A stretch of 64,000 nucleotides of DNA from Xenopus tropicalis. Taxonomy: Eukaryota; Chordata; Amphibia; Anura; Pipidae. The notes under the pieces are model-generated. The model saw only the letters and a list, made by a program, of their open reading frames with translations, was not told where the DNA came from and searched no databases. Below, one piece after another: positions 45,922 through 58,899 of the stretch. The stretch is from positions 80,202,904 to 80,266,903 of the forward strand of contig NC_030678.2 in assembly GCF_000004195.4 (NCBI RefSeq), written 5' to 3'. The position numbers and the translations under genes are program-made. The stretch's first letter is position 1. Each line of letters opens with the position of its first letter.

Positions 45922-48900
45922 TCATAAATGTTATCTTTTCCTGCAAGTGAAGAAAAATATTTTTTTCTCTCTGCACCTATAGTAGGTAGTGACTAGGACA
46001 GCTCTTAATTGGGGAGTGGGCCAAAATACAGGATGTGTAGACATCAGGAGGCACCACAGAGTCCTTACTATTTACAATACATTTATGTGAGATAAACCAA
46101 TCAGTAGCTACAGTGGATAATAAAGATCTATTAGTACATATGCAACATTTAATGAAAGGCTTTGTACATATTTCCCAATGAGGGATCTTATGTTTGAATT
46201 CATTAATTCCTTTTTGGAGGAATTTAGCAAATTAACCGGAACTATCTGTTTGATTTGTGCTATGATGGGAAGGCAAACTTTTCCATAAACTAAAGTATCT
46301 CATGGCAGTGCAGCGTCAATTTCGCAGGCTTCCTTACTTAGCTCCTTCCCCCACCCCAGGTACCTGAGAGACAATGATGGCATCCAGGATGGGATATAAC
46401 AGGCCACATCTTTTATTAAGCAGAAAATATGTAAATAGATAAATACATAAGTAAGTTTTAAATGATGAACATTTTTACCAATAACAATAAACATCGATGT
46501 TTTTGGCAACTCCAAACCACCAACCATGGCTGCCTGCCATGTCGGCCACTTTCTGCAGCAGCTTCAGGTGGGCAAGTGAAAGCCGGCAAAACCAGAATCC
46601 ACTACTCTCCTGGGACCATTGTCCAAGGAGGTTATCATCCACCTTTGACACCCATGTTCCAAAACTGGAGCTTAGCCCCCACCCTCTAGGAAGCATTCCT
46701 ACCGCAAGCTGTGGCAGCATGAACGGTTAACCCCTTCCACTCCCCCTGCTCTTCCTAGCACTGGCTCCTGCTACCTTAAAAGTACAGAGCCCCTCTCTTT
46801 ATCCAACTATTTTTCGATAACATGTTTGGACATAGAGTTCCTGTATCATTGTATTTTAGGACTATAAACCCAGGTTACATGTATAAAACCTGCATTCTCT
46901 GTTTAACATATCTACTGCAACTTGCATCTGCTCTTCTTGCTGTTCTGTTGAGTAACTGTGTATGAAAAATTCACTGCAGGATTTTACTATACTGAATAAG
47001 CCTATCCCTTAGAGATTAATAAAGATTAGCAAGCACATTTCATAGTCCTCTGTAAGCTGCCAAATACATCCACTTCTGTTAGGTCCTTTAAACATGAACC
47101 AAAAGTTTATACAGTACTCATCACTGAATGCTATAGCAAGCTTTGTGTTTTGGAAAGGGAATGCCTATTGCAGCTACGCTCTCAAACTGTCTATTCCAGA
47201 TGTTTTAGCCATTAAATTTAGATGAGATTGTGTCCATGAATTAAGCATTTTCAAATAGTTTATGTGTATTATAACCAAGAAAGAAAACAGGGATGGAAAA
47301 AAATACTTTGCTTTTAACTACTGTGCACTGACTTGTAATGTAATGTCCTTTGCATGCATCACCATATTAAAAAACACAGCATTCCATATCTACTGCTTGT
47401 AAATATGAAGAATATAAAAACAAAATTATAAAAACAAATCACAGTTAGTCTTTCACTTCTAAATTGAATATAAATTCAGAGCACTGCAGAATTCAGATAA
47501 TTGTTCAATTTGGCCATTATTCAATATTATGCTTCTACTGCGTAAAGGGTCATAATGAAGTAATATGTTACTTAATTAGTTAATGCATGCATCTGATTGA
47601 GAGAATGAAGGGCAGTAGGGGAATAAAAAGAAAAAAACATTGCATAAATATATTTTGTGATGTGTCTTAAGTGCAATACATGTTACTCTTGCACAACTTG
47701 AAAAAGGCAATTAACTGCATGGGGATGGCTAGGAACAAGCTTTTAGCCAAGGCTAGAAACATGCAAAAGTACTGCTTGCTGAACCCCAGGAATATAACAG
47801 GGAGAATGGAGAAAGATAATAATGCATCCTATTCTGAAATCATGCCTCCTACCAATATGCATTTGTTTTTGCTAGTATGGCTTAAGACAGCCATACTCCC
47901 AAAAATATTGATGCACATGACCAAAGAGGCATGGGATTGAGAAACTGGCCAATAGGAATTTGCGGGCCATTAACTGAATTTTGCAGGAGACAGAGCCAGC
48001 ATTTTGGGTCAGGAAGCTAAAGGAAGGAGCGCCTGGGGCAGTAAGCAGTTATTTGTGTTTCCCAGCCTACTCCTTGTGATGCAGATTTAAGTACTTCTAA
48101 TCCTGCTATAACTTCAGGAAAATCTAGAACAGCAAATTAATGTTCATCCCATATTTAACTGACCAAAAACCAAAAATTAATATCTAAGGCAGTAAATGAA
48201 GCACTTGTCCCAAACCTCACCTGGTCTTCAGTCTCTCAGCACCCCATCCATGGACTAAGGCCCCTTAGGGGGTCAAACTTACAGTATAGGAACTTGCACC
48301 CTATCTTATTTTAGTGACTTTAGTGACTTTCCTATTCCAGAATATATCCTTCCTATTAACTCAAATTCATTTGGCAAATTCCAGAGAAATGTCTCTATTT
48401 TGTGATTTTTTTTTTCAGCAAAACAAAATAGGCAAGTTTTGCATGATCCTTGCAGACTTTAAACCGATATCTCAGGACTGAAATTGTAAGTGTGGAATGA
48501 GTAACTTGGCAGTGTCTTACAGAGGGGGGCACAGCAAAATACATGGGTCATATATAATTGCAACTGCAGTGAGCACAATCTGCATGTTTTTTTTCTCACA
48601 CTGCAGCATTTTCCCCTGAAATTTCAGCATCTGTGCCTAATACAATTGATGGCGTTGTGTTAAAATTAGTGTAATTGCACTCACACTTGCCCATGAATTG
48701 GAGGCACTTGTGCCAAAAGTCTGGTTGGTGACATTTCCAGCATGCATGTGCACGCTATTATTTTGGTATTACTGAACTGCAGCGATTGATTCAGGGTGCT
48801 GTGGTGTAAGGTGCTTCCCTGTGTCAATAGGTATGACTTAACTGGATTTGAAACAGGGGGCAGTAATGACTGAGCACCACCAAGCCCAATTTTACAGAAA

Positions 48901-49020
48901 TGCAAGGATCACATTTTGATGCAAGTACTTTTAATTAATTGGATTTTTGGCGAAATGGACTGTGGGGAAATTGTGAAAATGCAACTGCGCTAGTGCTTGT
49001 AAACTACTCCTACTTTGTGT
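45922..49020. other. Intergenic, no gene seen
   Basis: AT-rich. Overlapping short frames at 46475-46730 lie in a GC-richer patch (CCAAAACTGGAGCTTAGCCC), which is probably an unidentified repeat. No splice-flanked coding exon recognised. Confidence 0.45.
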
Positions 49021-49026
49021 TCCAAG

Positions 49027-49252
49027 GGCCTTAAGGCCAATTCCACACGTAGCGTATTCTCGGCAAGCAGACAAATGCTTGCCGAGGATATGCCCTTATG
49101 CTTGAAAAAACGTCTGCTTGTGCCTCCACTGGGTAGCATTGAATACGCTCAAGTGCAGGCACACATAGCCAATATCCGCCAAAAGTGCTTCCTGGTGCAA
49201 GGCACCAGTAAAAGGTTTTTTCGAGCATAGGGGCGAGCGTTTTTCGGCATTA
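49027..49252. repeat. Probable GC-rich MITE
   Basis: A CG-rich island (ACACGTAGCGTATTC, GAATACGCTCAAGTG, GGGGCGAGCGTTTTTCGG) with imperfect ends CCTTAAGGCC and GGCATTAGCC. Local inverted pairs (GGCAAGC / GCTTGCC) support a foldback origin. Duplication not identified. Confidence 0.35.
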
Positions 49253-49325
49253 GCCTAAATAGTTTTTTTTATCTGGCTATTAATCACTATTGTGTTATTT
49301 TTGAGAAAGGTATTTAACACACTAA

Positions 49326-49833
49326 GGGGCTGATTTACTAAGACACGATTTCGAATCCGAATTGGAAAAATTCCGATTGGAAACTAACATTTTGCGACTT
49401 TTTCGTATTTTTTGTTAGTTTTTTGGCGTCTTTACGATTTTTGCATAAAAACGAGAGTTTTTCTGCGTCTTTACGATTTTTGCGTAAAAACGCGAGTTTA
49501 TCTTAGCCATTACGAAAGTTGCGCAAAGTCGCGATTTTTTCGTAGCGTTAACACTTGCGCGCAAAGTCGCGCCTTTTTCGTAGTGTTAAAACTCAAAAGG
49601 CGCAACGTTTCGCACAAATTTTAACGCTACGAAAAAATCGCGACTTTGCGCAACTTTCGTAATGGCTACGAAAAACTCGCGTTTTTACGCAAAAATCGTA
49701 AAGACGCTGAAAAACTCGCGTTTTTACGCAAAAATCGTAAAGACGCTGAAAAAAAATTGCAAAATTACCGATCATTACGAAAAAAACGCAATCAGACGCA
49801 TTCGGCCCGTTCGTGGGTTAGTAAATGTGCCCC
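49326..49833. mobile_element. Harbinger-type MITE, near-palindromic, TAA duplication
   Basis: 508 bp with TAA at 49323-49325 and 49834-49836. The ends GGGGCTGATTTACTAA and TTAGTAAATGTGCCCC are inverted repeats. The interior is built of inverted and tandem CG-containing words (TTTTTGCGTAAAAACGCGAG versus CTCGCGTTTTTACGCAAAAA; GTAAAGACGCTGAAAAACTC appears twice). The 3-bp TWA duplication suggests PIF/Harbinger. Confidence 0.8.
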
Positions 49834-49904
49834 TAAGAAACATAAATATTGCCACCACACATGGAATTCATTTGATTGTACAATAGGTAAACGCTAATGA
49901 ACTT

Positions 49905-50000
49905 GAGTGATGAGCAAATATTTTTGCCAGGCATGGGTTTGCAGCGAAATTATGTATTTCACCACTGGCTAATTTTTAAGTGAAACCACAGCAAAAATGT
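49905..50000 (-). repeat. hAT MITE fragment, TAGTGATGAG family
   Basis: GAGTGATGAGCAAATATTTT and TTGCCAGGCATGGGTTTGC mark the family in reverse orientation. The other end is not clear. Confidence 0.5.
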
Positions 50001-53000
50001 GCCACCCCCAGCAGAAGAGGGAGTGGGCAGCACAGTTTAAAGGGGGGAGCTACTATACAGCATCCCTGTAATTCAGACACCCTTGTCCACTAGCCCCCAC
50101 TACCACAGGGTCTGAACCACAGTGCTGAATGCTAGTTATGCCAGCGTTATGGATGCAGAGGTTCTAAAGACAATAAGGCTCAGATACTGTAGTATGAACA
50201 GCCAAGGCAGAAAACAAACACAAAGCACCATGTGTTTTTTCACCAATGTGCCTACCCCCCTCAAGAGCTGCACCTGTAACCAATGGCTACAATACTTGGC
50301 ACTCCAGCATAGTACCTATGGCAAACATTGGTAAATAAACTCAAATGTATCTACTGAATATGTATCTCTCAAACATCTATTTTAAAAAAGGGTGAGCTGT
50401 ACCTTTAATATGCACGGCTTTCTCAGTTCTCAGTTTATCTAGCAGTCAAAAAGAACTTACTTACTAATACTTAATCCTTACTGCTTTCCTGAAAGGTTAG
50501 TTATCCAACCTTTAGTCAATCACTGCCCTAAATCATAGATATATACTACCAAGTATCCCAGGGTCTAATGGATCCAGATCACTGCATAGAAATTAGCTGA
50601 ACAAACCTAGCTGCCCCTCGCCCAAGGAAACCTTTTTAGCACTGTGCAAAAATAAGAAAATCAATACAGTCGTCTTCACTTTCCTGTCTACATGCCAGTA
50701 ACACATTTACTGCTCAGTCAGAAACTGACTGATTATGGGTTAACTTATTATAAAAAAAAATCTACATTCCATGTAACCTTATAACTGCTCATGCTATTGG
50801 GCCATTTTAAAGAGGGCTGCAGTCCTTATTCCACTCTTGTTTCTAGGAAAAATCCATGGGTATGGGATTCCTTATTCAGAAATATTTGTTCTTTTTTTCA
50901 CACATATTTTGTTTTTACTTTTAAAATTAGAGCACATTACTGTACAATACTGGTTCATCATTTTTTGCATATATGTAATTTTGTTTCCATTAGAAGATAA
51001 ACATTAATTTAGCAGTTCTTCGTGAAATGTTGTTTTAGAACATTATGGCATTATTATGCTTTCTTTTGCTTCCAATCAGTGACAATGTCCTTTTAAATAG
51101 AGGGCAGCTTTGTGTTTATTGCAGCGAGTGCTATGCATGATGTGTTGAATGGCACCATCTCCAGGAACTTTACCAGACAGCAACTGAATTGAAACTACAA
51201 GGTAATACGAAAGGTTTTCCTTACTGGGTAATACTATTTAAAGTTCTTCAGTGAACTGGAATTTTAAACACCTTACAGGAAGAAGAATTCATGTATATGT
51301 ATATTTAAAGAAAAGATCTTTCAGAATAGTATGTTAAACAAGGAGATAAGATAATACTTTAGGTGAAATGTAATAGAAGTTGTAAATAGAATTAAAAAAA
51401 TTACATAAATAATAACAAAGTTTTTTGGACATTTTGCAATGTTATACTCATTAGACAGTTATGTTGCAATATTAACTGTGCATAGCACATTTTTATTTTC
51501 CTGCTTAAGGGAGGGGGTTTTTTGTTTGGCACTGGTGTAAACTATACAATTTGTTTTCTGTCTTACACTGATTTATGAGCTATAAAGATATATTAAACCT
51601 GCACATAGGAACAATTGCTTGGGAAAAGGAATACTTTTTTACATTGTGAATATTCTTCCATTAACAACTTTTTTTTCCATTTCCCCGTTTACTTATTTTC
51701 TGGCTTTTAAACTTTTAAGCATTTCAGAGATTTGTGATATATGTGTCTCTGTAGATATATACACACACATTCCACTTCTGCTGTTATTCAAGGATTAAAT
51801 CCTGAGACACAGTTCTAGTTTAAATGCTTTGTACAGACTTTTGCCCCAGGTAAAGATACCAATGTGTTGTATATGGGAAACAGTACAGGAATTAATATGA
51901 GTTTTTCAGATTAACAAGGTTTCAAGTGGTGGCATTCCTGAAATTTACTGATGAATTAAAATGTTAGCTTCTAGTATCTTTTTTAGGATTACATTTGAAT
52001 TATTAAGTGTAGATTGAAATAGTGATAATACAGGTATGGGATCAGTTCACTTCAGTTACATAAAAGGATTATTATGGCAGACAACCACTTGCAGATAATA
52101 GGTCTGTGTAGAGATAGATTATATCAGAAATATATATGGCAAAACAGTGTCACTGAAAAATATGCTACAACTGAGCTTATTTGGCATCAAAAGATTGAAT
52201 TTTATTGGTTGCCATTGCTTGCCCACTGATATTGGCTAAAAATATTGTAGCTGCTCCTTTATGTATGGCATCTGGATGCACTTTGGTGGGGGACATAGAG
52301 GAAATGTAATGATGGGGGCTGGAAACCAAACAGCAAACAGGTGCACTGTTCCTTTTGTGCAGACAGAATAAAAAAATATCAAAATAAGAAGACAACTTTG
52401 CGTTTCACAATGCAATAATATTTATTGCTCAGTCTATTAAATTGAAAATGTTATTTATACGTTGCACACTCTGCTTGAGGGTGGCGTACATTTTTTTACC
52501 CCTTTCCTGACAGTCAAGAAAGTGTGTAACAAGTTCCACATTTAGCAAAGCAGTTGAAGTTTGAGCATTTCAATACCATCACTGTTGGACTGAGCCTCAT
52601 AGGGCCTACCAGAGACCCTGACACGCAAGGCCCACTCATAACCATAAGAGAATGTAAAGTGGTATGGAGTATATGCTGGATATAAGAAAGGCTAATAGGA
52701 ATTTTTAGAGACTGGGGCCCACTAGGGCTTGGGCTACTGGGAGGTCTTCTAGTACCTGGCAGGCCAGTCTGACCCTGAACCCCATTCTGCTCTAAGGTCA
52801 GCAGTGAATTTTAACACACTACAAAATCATTACTCTCAGGTCAAGTTTCAAGGGGGAATTATCAATTTGGACATCAACTAGGCAGGTTTGAATATCCTAT
52901 CAGACAAGCACAGAACGGTCTCGAAAGGACCCCAATGGATCATCCAATTGTTGGCCCTGGGGACCTGCTGAATTTGGCCCAGCATGTAGGTAGCTAAATG

Positions 53001-54750
53001 AGCAGATATGGCCTTGTTTTGATGCCTTACAGACCAGAATCCAATATTTTAGAGTTACTGTTGGTCTTTTCAGCAGCTTCTATGTCTTTAGTTATCTTTT
53101 TTACAGTGGCAGTAAAATGACCAAAAATGTTTTATCAGCTCGTTTTAAGCTTTCTGCAGGTTATAGCCACCGCTTCCTTTGGCTTCAGTGTTGAGTACTG
53201 CTGTCTTCAACACAATAATCAGCTAAAAATACATTTCCTCAATCACTTACAATTTAGTCTGAAATCTGTAGCCTAGAAAAACATTGTGCTTGGCTGTTGA
53301 TTTTTTATGGGGTGATGGGAACTGGTGGGTTGGTTTAGAAAAAAAATAAAATTAGATGCACATTTAATGATGTTGAGTCTTGCATTATGCAGACGGGTTC
53401 CCCATGTGCTCTGCCAATTAGTTTGCCAAGGAGGCAGCCACAACTGCCTTTTCCTTTGGGAATATCTCGACAAATCTTTTTCAAGGCTCCTAATCTCTCA
53501 CAGAAGCTCTTTAGAAGATGTGTATACACATGCTGCACATGTAGAAACCTCATGCTCTCTCTGGAAAATCTATAGCTCTATGAATCAAGCGTTTCTTCTT
53601 CTTTTTTTAATTTAGTAAGAATAAGCCTTCCTACTCTCTCTTCTCATAGATCATCTCCTGTTCATTTGTGCTGTGCAATTTGTCTTCTCGCAGAAACCTT
53701 AGGACTCACTTGTTTGAATTTATAAGGGTTTTGTACCATGACTTGCCAGTCCTAATGTTACTACCTTGAGCCACAAGTCAGAATGGATGTTAGAAAGGAG
53801 CAGTGGGTATGTGATAAACCAAACTGAAGATTCCAAATAGCAGACATGCATTTTGGAATTATAAATTTATAAGAGATCATTAAGCAAAAATGCAGGATAT
53901 TTATTTATTACCTTGGGCTGAAACACATTTTTACATGTTCATTTGGAAAATACTGAGCTAATCTCACAAAGGTTCAGGTGATCATAGAGTAGTTTTGTCC
54001 CCAGATGTTTCTGGACCACATAGCTCCTTGGAAGGAAACCCAGTGTCACTCCTAAAATTACAATCTTCATGAAATACCCTATAGATTAAAATTCCTACGC
54101 TGCCTTTAAAGCACAGCCAGTGAAATTGCTGATCAGATCCCAAAATTCTCTTTGATTTGCAAACACATGAGCAGATGGTCTCCTCAATCAAAATAATTTT
54201 CATGCAGTTCCCCTTTCCTACCTCTACCTATGCAGATCATAAAATCTTGAACTAGGGTTCTACAACTAGATGAGGTTCAATTAGGATAAAATTAAGCCTC
54301 ATCACTCTAGTTCAAGCGATTTTGTGATAGATTGAGCTCTAATTTAACAATGTCCGTGGCTGCGCTTTAATTCCAGTGGGTAAGTGTTAGCCTGTACAAT
54401 AATCCATTAAATTGAATTTTCTGTATTGAAACTGCTCTTTGCTTTACAGTTAATATTCTTGATCCATAAGGAATATAAATAAATATTGAGGCCTCCGAAA
54501 ATATAAGTCACATGCACCAACGCTTTGATTGACAAAGCATATAGTCAGTATACTTGCCACATACAATAGATTTCTTATATTTAATGCTAAGGCCTTCTGA
54601 TAAAATGCGATATACAAATAAAAAAATTAAAATATAAAACTGTTTTTTCTAAATCATTTTTACAAAAGTTACAAAAATATCTCTGGTCCAACATTTTTAC
54701 AACTATGGACAATACCTCTAGGATAGCCAAAGAGAAGTATGTGGGTCATA
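50001..54750. other. Intergenic, no gene seen
   Basis: Mostly unique AT-rich sequence. Small MITE scraps occur near 50865 (TATGGGATTCCTTATTCAG) and 52031 (CAGGTATGGGATCAG). 52860-52990 resembles the ends of the 12640 repeat. No coding exon recognised. Confidence 0.45.
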
Positions 54751-54758
54751 TTGTATAG

Positions 54759-55021
54759 CAGGGATCCCCAACCTTTTTGGATGTGGGCCACATCCAAATA
54801 TAGAAAAAAGTTGGGGAGCAACACAAGCATGCAAAAAGTTTCTGGAGGTGCCAAATTTGGCCTGTGATTGGCTGTTGGTAGGCCCTGTGTGGACTGGCAG
54901 CCTACAGGACGCTATGTTTGTTAGTACACATGGTTTATCTGTAAATACAACTTGGCCCAATGCAGGAATTCAAATATAAGCATCTGCTTTGGGGACACTG
55001 GGACCAAGGGGTGGGGGAGCA
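54759..55021 (+). mobile_element. hAT-type element related to 14347, right end lost
   Basis: Starts CAGGGATCCCCAACC and follows the family through GGAGCAACACAAGCATG, TTTCTGGAGGTGCCAAAT and CTGTGATTGGCTGTTGG to GGGGTGGGGGAGCAG. The GGTTGGGGATCACTG terminus is missing. Confidence 0.7.
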
Positions 55022-55975
55022 GATGTTATTTCATGTTTCTCTTTTGTCACTAGTTAAGTGTTACTTGGGTCAATGTAAAGAGTTGTGTTGTGGTGTGTAT
55101 TTTTAATCATTAAGGTTCTAATATTTATGAATGTATTAACACTTTGATGATCCAAGCAGATCAATATGTAAATTATACAGTTAAGCCATTGATGTTACAT
55201 TTAGGTGATTTCCAAAAGATTTTTTTGAGATTGAGGACTATAAAACTGACCACACATAACACAGTCATAGCTTTTTTTGGCCAATTTCCAAACCATTTTA
55301 TAGGTAAACTCCAGTGGGAGCAAGCTGCAAAGTTAAACAAATGGCTCCCCTCCCCCCATTGTAATTGAATTGTAGGTGTTGTGACTGGATCATACTATCC
55401 TGTGAGTTTTTACCAACACCTAACTGAATAAGTACAATGGAACCATGGAACTAGCAAGCTAAACTTCTTATACCTCAAACTATAAAAATGATACACAACA
55501 CATCTATTTAAATTGAGTGGAGAAATAAGGCTGCAGCTTTATTGGTAAGTGCGATTCGCTTAAACATAACCTAGCCAACCTATTAATTCTTTTTCAGGCT
55601 GCCTACGTATCGCTCTGCTATACCAAGCTAGAACTAAATCCACACAATTATAATATCATGCCCATATAGTTAACAATAAACAAAACCAACCTCATGAGTT
55701 TGCTGTGACAAACAATATTTTATTTTTTATTTTTTGTGGCTGGGAGGAAAGCCTTGTAGCCTGTTCCTCTGAAGAAATAATAAGTACCACTCTGTTTACT
55801 GCTTTATGTACCCTTTTTACTGAACTACCTGATCATACCTATATGCAGCTAGCCTGCATATACATAACGACACACCTTAACTATCTCTAGTTAACCAGCA
55901 CTTACACTAACAGCTGTCCTTAACAAGACTTAACTCTTTTGCTGCTACACTTGCCTAAATATAGATATACAAGAG
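55022..55975. other. Intergenic, no gene seen
   Basis: Nothing recognised; 55500-55975 may be an extension of the adjacent dispersed repeat. Confidence 0.4.
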
Positions 55976-56293
55976 AGGGGGATTGATCAATGCTCATTCC
56001 CTGGTCCCCTGTTTTAAGTAAATTATCTTTGCTAGTGCATGTATTGACAAAAAACAGGGGTTTTTAGTTACAAAATTATGATCATGAGATTGGTAAGCCA
56101 CCATACCACGTCAAGGTAAACCCCGTATGGTGGTCCTATCTATTTACCTCTGGTCGTATTTTTCAAAGGCTGGCACTCCCGTGCACTGTTGCCATTCTTG
56201 ACCTGGGGGCTGGTTTGAGTCAGAGGGCTTAGTCACTCCCATGCCTTCAGCTTTTATAGAGAGAGATTGCCAGGACCACAGCTTGGTTCTACA
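55976..56293 (-). repeat. Dispersed repeat, inverted partner of 18655-18983
   Basis: The reverse complement matches 18655-18983 over its whole length (GATTGATCAATGC, TAGTTACAAAATTATGATCA, AGGTAAACCCCGTATGGTGG, GACCTGGGGGCTGGTTT). Confidence 0.75.
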
Positions 56294-56614
56294 GGCTTAA
56301 TCCTTCCCCGCTTGCAGCTTGTAAAGGAGAAGACTGCCCATTAACCAACACCCATTTTTTTAAAGGCATAAGACCACCATTAAAGGGACGGGTGTGCTGT
56401 ACCACATGGAAGTTTGGCCATTCTTCCTGCAGAATAATTCTGCTAAAATACATAGATACACAGAAGGGGGTTGTGGGAGCACTCCAAGGCTAAATATATT
56501 AAACAATATTTTACACCATTATTTTACATTTGTTCCAGCGGAAGAAAAAACATGTACAAAAATTATGCCAATTTTACTGCGGATGCGTGGTGAATTTTGT
56601 CACCGTTTTGTATA

Positions 56615-56902
56615 TAGAGATGTAGTGAACTGTTCGCCGGAGAACTAATTCGCACGAAAATCGAGTGTTCACGTATTTTTTCAGATAAATTTTTGCCCTT
56701 GATCCCCCTCCTGCATGTCACTGTCCAGGTCGTGGCACCCTTTAAACAACTTTAAAATCAGTTTTCTGGCCAGAAATGGCTTTTCTAGGTTTTAAAGTTC
56801 GCCTTCCCATTGAAGTCTATGGGGTTCGCAAAGTTCGCACTTTTTGGCGGAAGTTCACGAACGGGTTCGCGAACTTTTTTTGTGAGGTTCGCTACATCTC
56901 TA
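56615..56902. mobile_element. hAT-type MITE, TAGAGATGTAG ends, perfect TSD
   Basis: 288 bp between two copies of TTTGTATA (56607-56614, 56903-56910). The ends TAGAGATGTAGTGAAC and GTTCGCTACATCTCTA are inverted repeats. The right half repeats the word TTCGCGAAC/GTTCGCA several times. No ORF of note. Confidence 0.85.
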
Positions 56903-56910
56903 TTTGTATA

Positions 56911-57890
56911 TTGCATAATAAATCTGCCCCTGAGGGTGTTATGTAATAATAATAATAATATTAACTAATTTTGCCCAGGAGCAGTAACCCATAGCAATCA
57001 ATCAGCAGGTAGAACTGACTGATTACCTGTTGAAGAGCAGGCATCTTATTGGTTGCTGTAGGTTACTGCTACTAGGCAAACTTTGTGCCTTTTATTACAT
57101 ATGGGGGTAAAGGTTAAATACTTTTACCTGCATCCCAGTTTTAAAGTAAAAAAATAATAATAAGTACCACTTGAAGGCAAAATAGAGACAGTTTTGGACA
57201 GTTTTTTTCCTTACCTGTAGATCAGTTATGATATGAATAAAAATATTTTTTTAATGTAATACTGTAAGTGAATTAGTTGGACTTGAGCCAGTTTTTAGTT
57301 TCAGTAGCCAAATCACTATGATTTTATGTAGCAGACTGGTAAAAACTGATATTGGTAGGACTTGCCAAAACAAGGTACATTGATGATTTATTTGGTTAAC
57401 TTATTGCAATAATATTTTTACAGGTTTTAACTTAATGCGCATAAGCATGTACGTATACAAGTGCACACATATATATTTATACTTATTGTACATAAATCGC
57501 CTAATTGCTGTTGTTGCAGAAATTTCCAACTTTCTTATGTAAGTTTAATGTGCAGGCCATCCATTTTCCAATTGCTGCTCAGGATAACTTGGCACCAAGA
57601 TGAGTTAAACATGAGCGGCATCCTAATTCAAAATTAGCCCTTATTTAAATAAAATCAGCACGGTGAAAAGCTGAACTTGCTAACCTTGGGTTCTTTTGGT
57701 TTTCAAAGGTGATGCATTTGACAGCGGATCTCTTTGAATAGAAACTAGAAAGCAAAATTACCCTTAGAAGAGAGCTCTGTGCATCTGACAGACAGTAAAC
57801 GCCAGTGCAGAAAAGCTTCTCGCAATTATAATTACTTTGTGTAAATAGGTGGGGGGGGGGGGGTGATCCATAAGTGCTGGACACTTTGAG
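56911..57890. other. Intergenic with simple repeats
   Basis: An (AAT)n run near 56947, an imperfect inverted pair (GTTACTGCTACTAGGCAAA versus TTTGCCCAGGAGCAGTAAC, 56970-57085) and a poly-G run near 57850. No gene. Confidence 0.5.
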
Positions 57891-57891
57891 T

Positions 57892-58090
57892 TAATCTGGA
57901 GAAACTTGAAGTCAGCGTACTGTAGCATCTTCTGTGGCTCTAAAACAATTAGCAGAACATGCTCTAATGGTCTAATTCAGCTAAAAACAGCACTTGCAAG
58001 AGTGACACATTCAACCCCTTAATTAAGTGATTGTAATTGCAATTACTGATGGTACACTAAACAAATATGCAGGCCTTCGAAGGTCAGTTC
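57892..58090. other. Candidate conserved non-coding element
   Basis: Dense in homeodomain-like cores (AACAATTAGC, CTTAATTAAGTG, TGTAATTGCAATTACTG) with balanced composition and no repeat signature. Possible enhancer; texture-based inference only. Confidence 0.3.
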
Positions 58091-58343
58091 AAGCAGGAAA
58101 AATGAGAGAACATGTGAATCAAAGGTAGCATAATCAAGCAAAACATATATAAAATACAGTTATACATGTGCGGATCATGGAATGTACAATTGCACCCAAA
58201 TCAAAATTAATATGTAGGATAGAAAATATATGGAGTATATCTCTAGAGATATCAAACACATAGAACCACAACTTCTGTCGCTTATTCTGTCCCCCAGTTG
58301 TGATATATTTATTTATTATATTTCTGTAACAGAGTTTAGCTAC

Positions 58344-58477
58344 TAGTGGTGAACAAAATTTTTTGTCAGGCATAGATTCGCTGCCATATTTTGTGTTTTT
58401 TTCGCCATTTTGCAATGTTTTCCACAGTTTTGTTAATATTTTGGCGAAGTAAAATGGGACATATTCGCTTATCACTA
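58344..58477 (-). mobile_element. hAT-type MITE, TAGTGATGAG family
   Basis: Ends TAGTGGTGAACAAA and TTCGCTTATCACTA. The flanks TTAGCTAC and TTAGCCAC match at 7 of 8 positions. The hallmark GTCAGGCATAGATTCGCTGC lies at the left, so the orientation is inverted relative to 6170. Confidence 0.8.
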
Positions 58478-58899
58478 TTAGCCACAGGCTCACATGCTTT
58501 AGCTCCTTGATTTTTGTAATTTTTGAGCTTAGACAAGTGGTCCCCAAATACATAAAAAATGGTGAGCTGTGTATTTATATTTAGAAAATTTGATGAGAAT
58601 GGATGCTGTTAATTAATTAATTACAGTAGCTAATGTTTATGGTACATGCAGCATGCTTGGTTTATTTTTCGTTATAAATATAGCAAAACGTCTTTAACAT
58701 GGGCAAAATGTCCTAAAATCACAACTACTTGGCCAAGTAGCATCCACTCCACTGTGACAGCATAGGGTACTTGCAGTGCACACTGTAGAAGTAATTAAAT
58801 CGGAGGTTGACACAACACTGCCAGTGAACTCAGGTTTTTTGCTATTTCGCGCTATTGGCACCATGGAAATGGGATTTGCTTACACCAGTACTAGGCTGA

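Noticed and set aside
58134..58553. 139-codon minus-strand open frame
   Set aside because: It spans a hAT MITE (58344-58477) and AT-rich flank; no domain.
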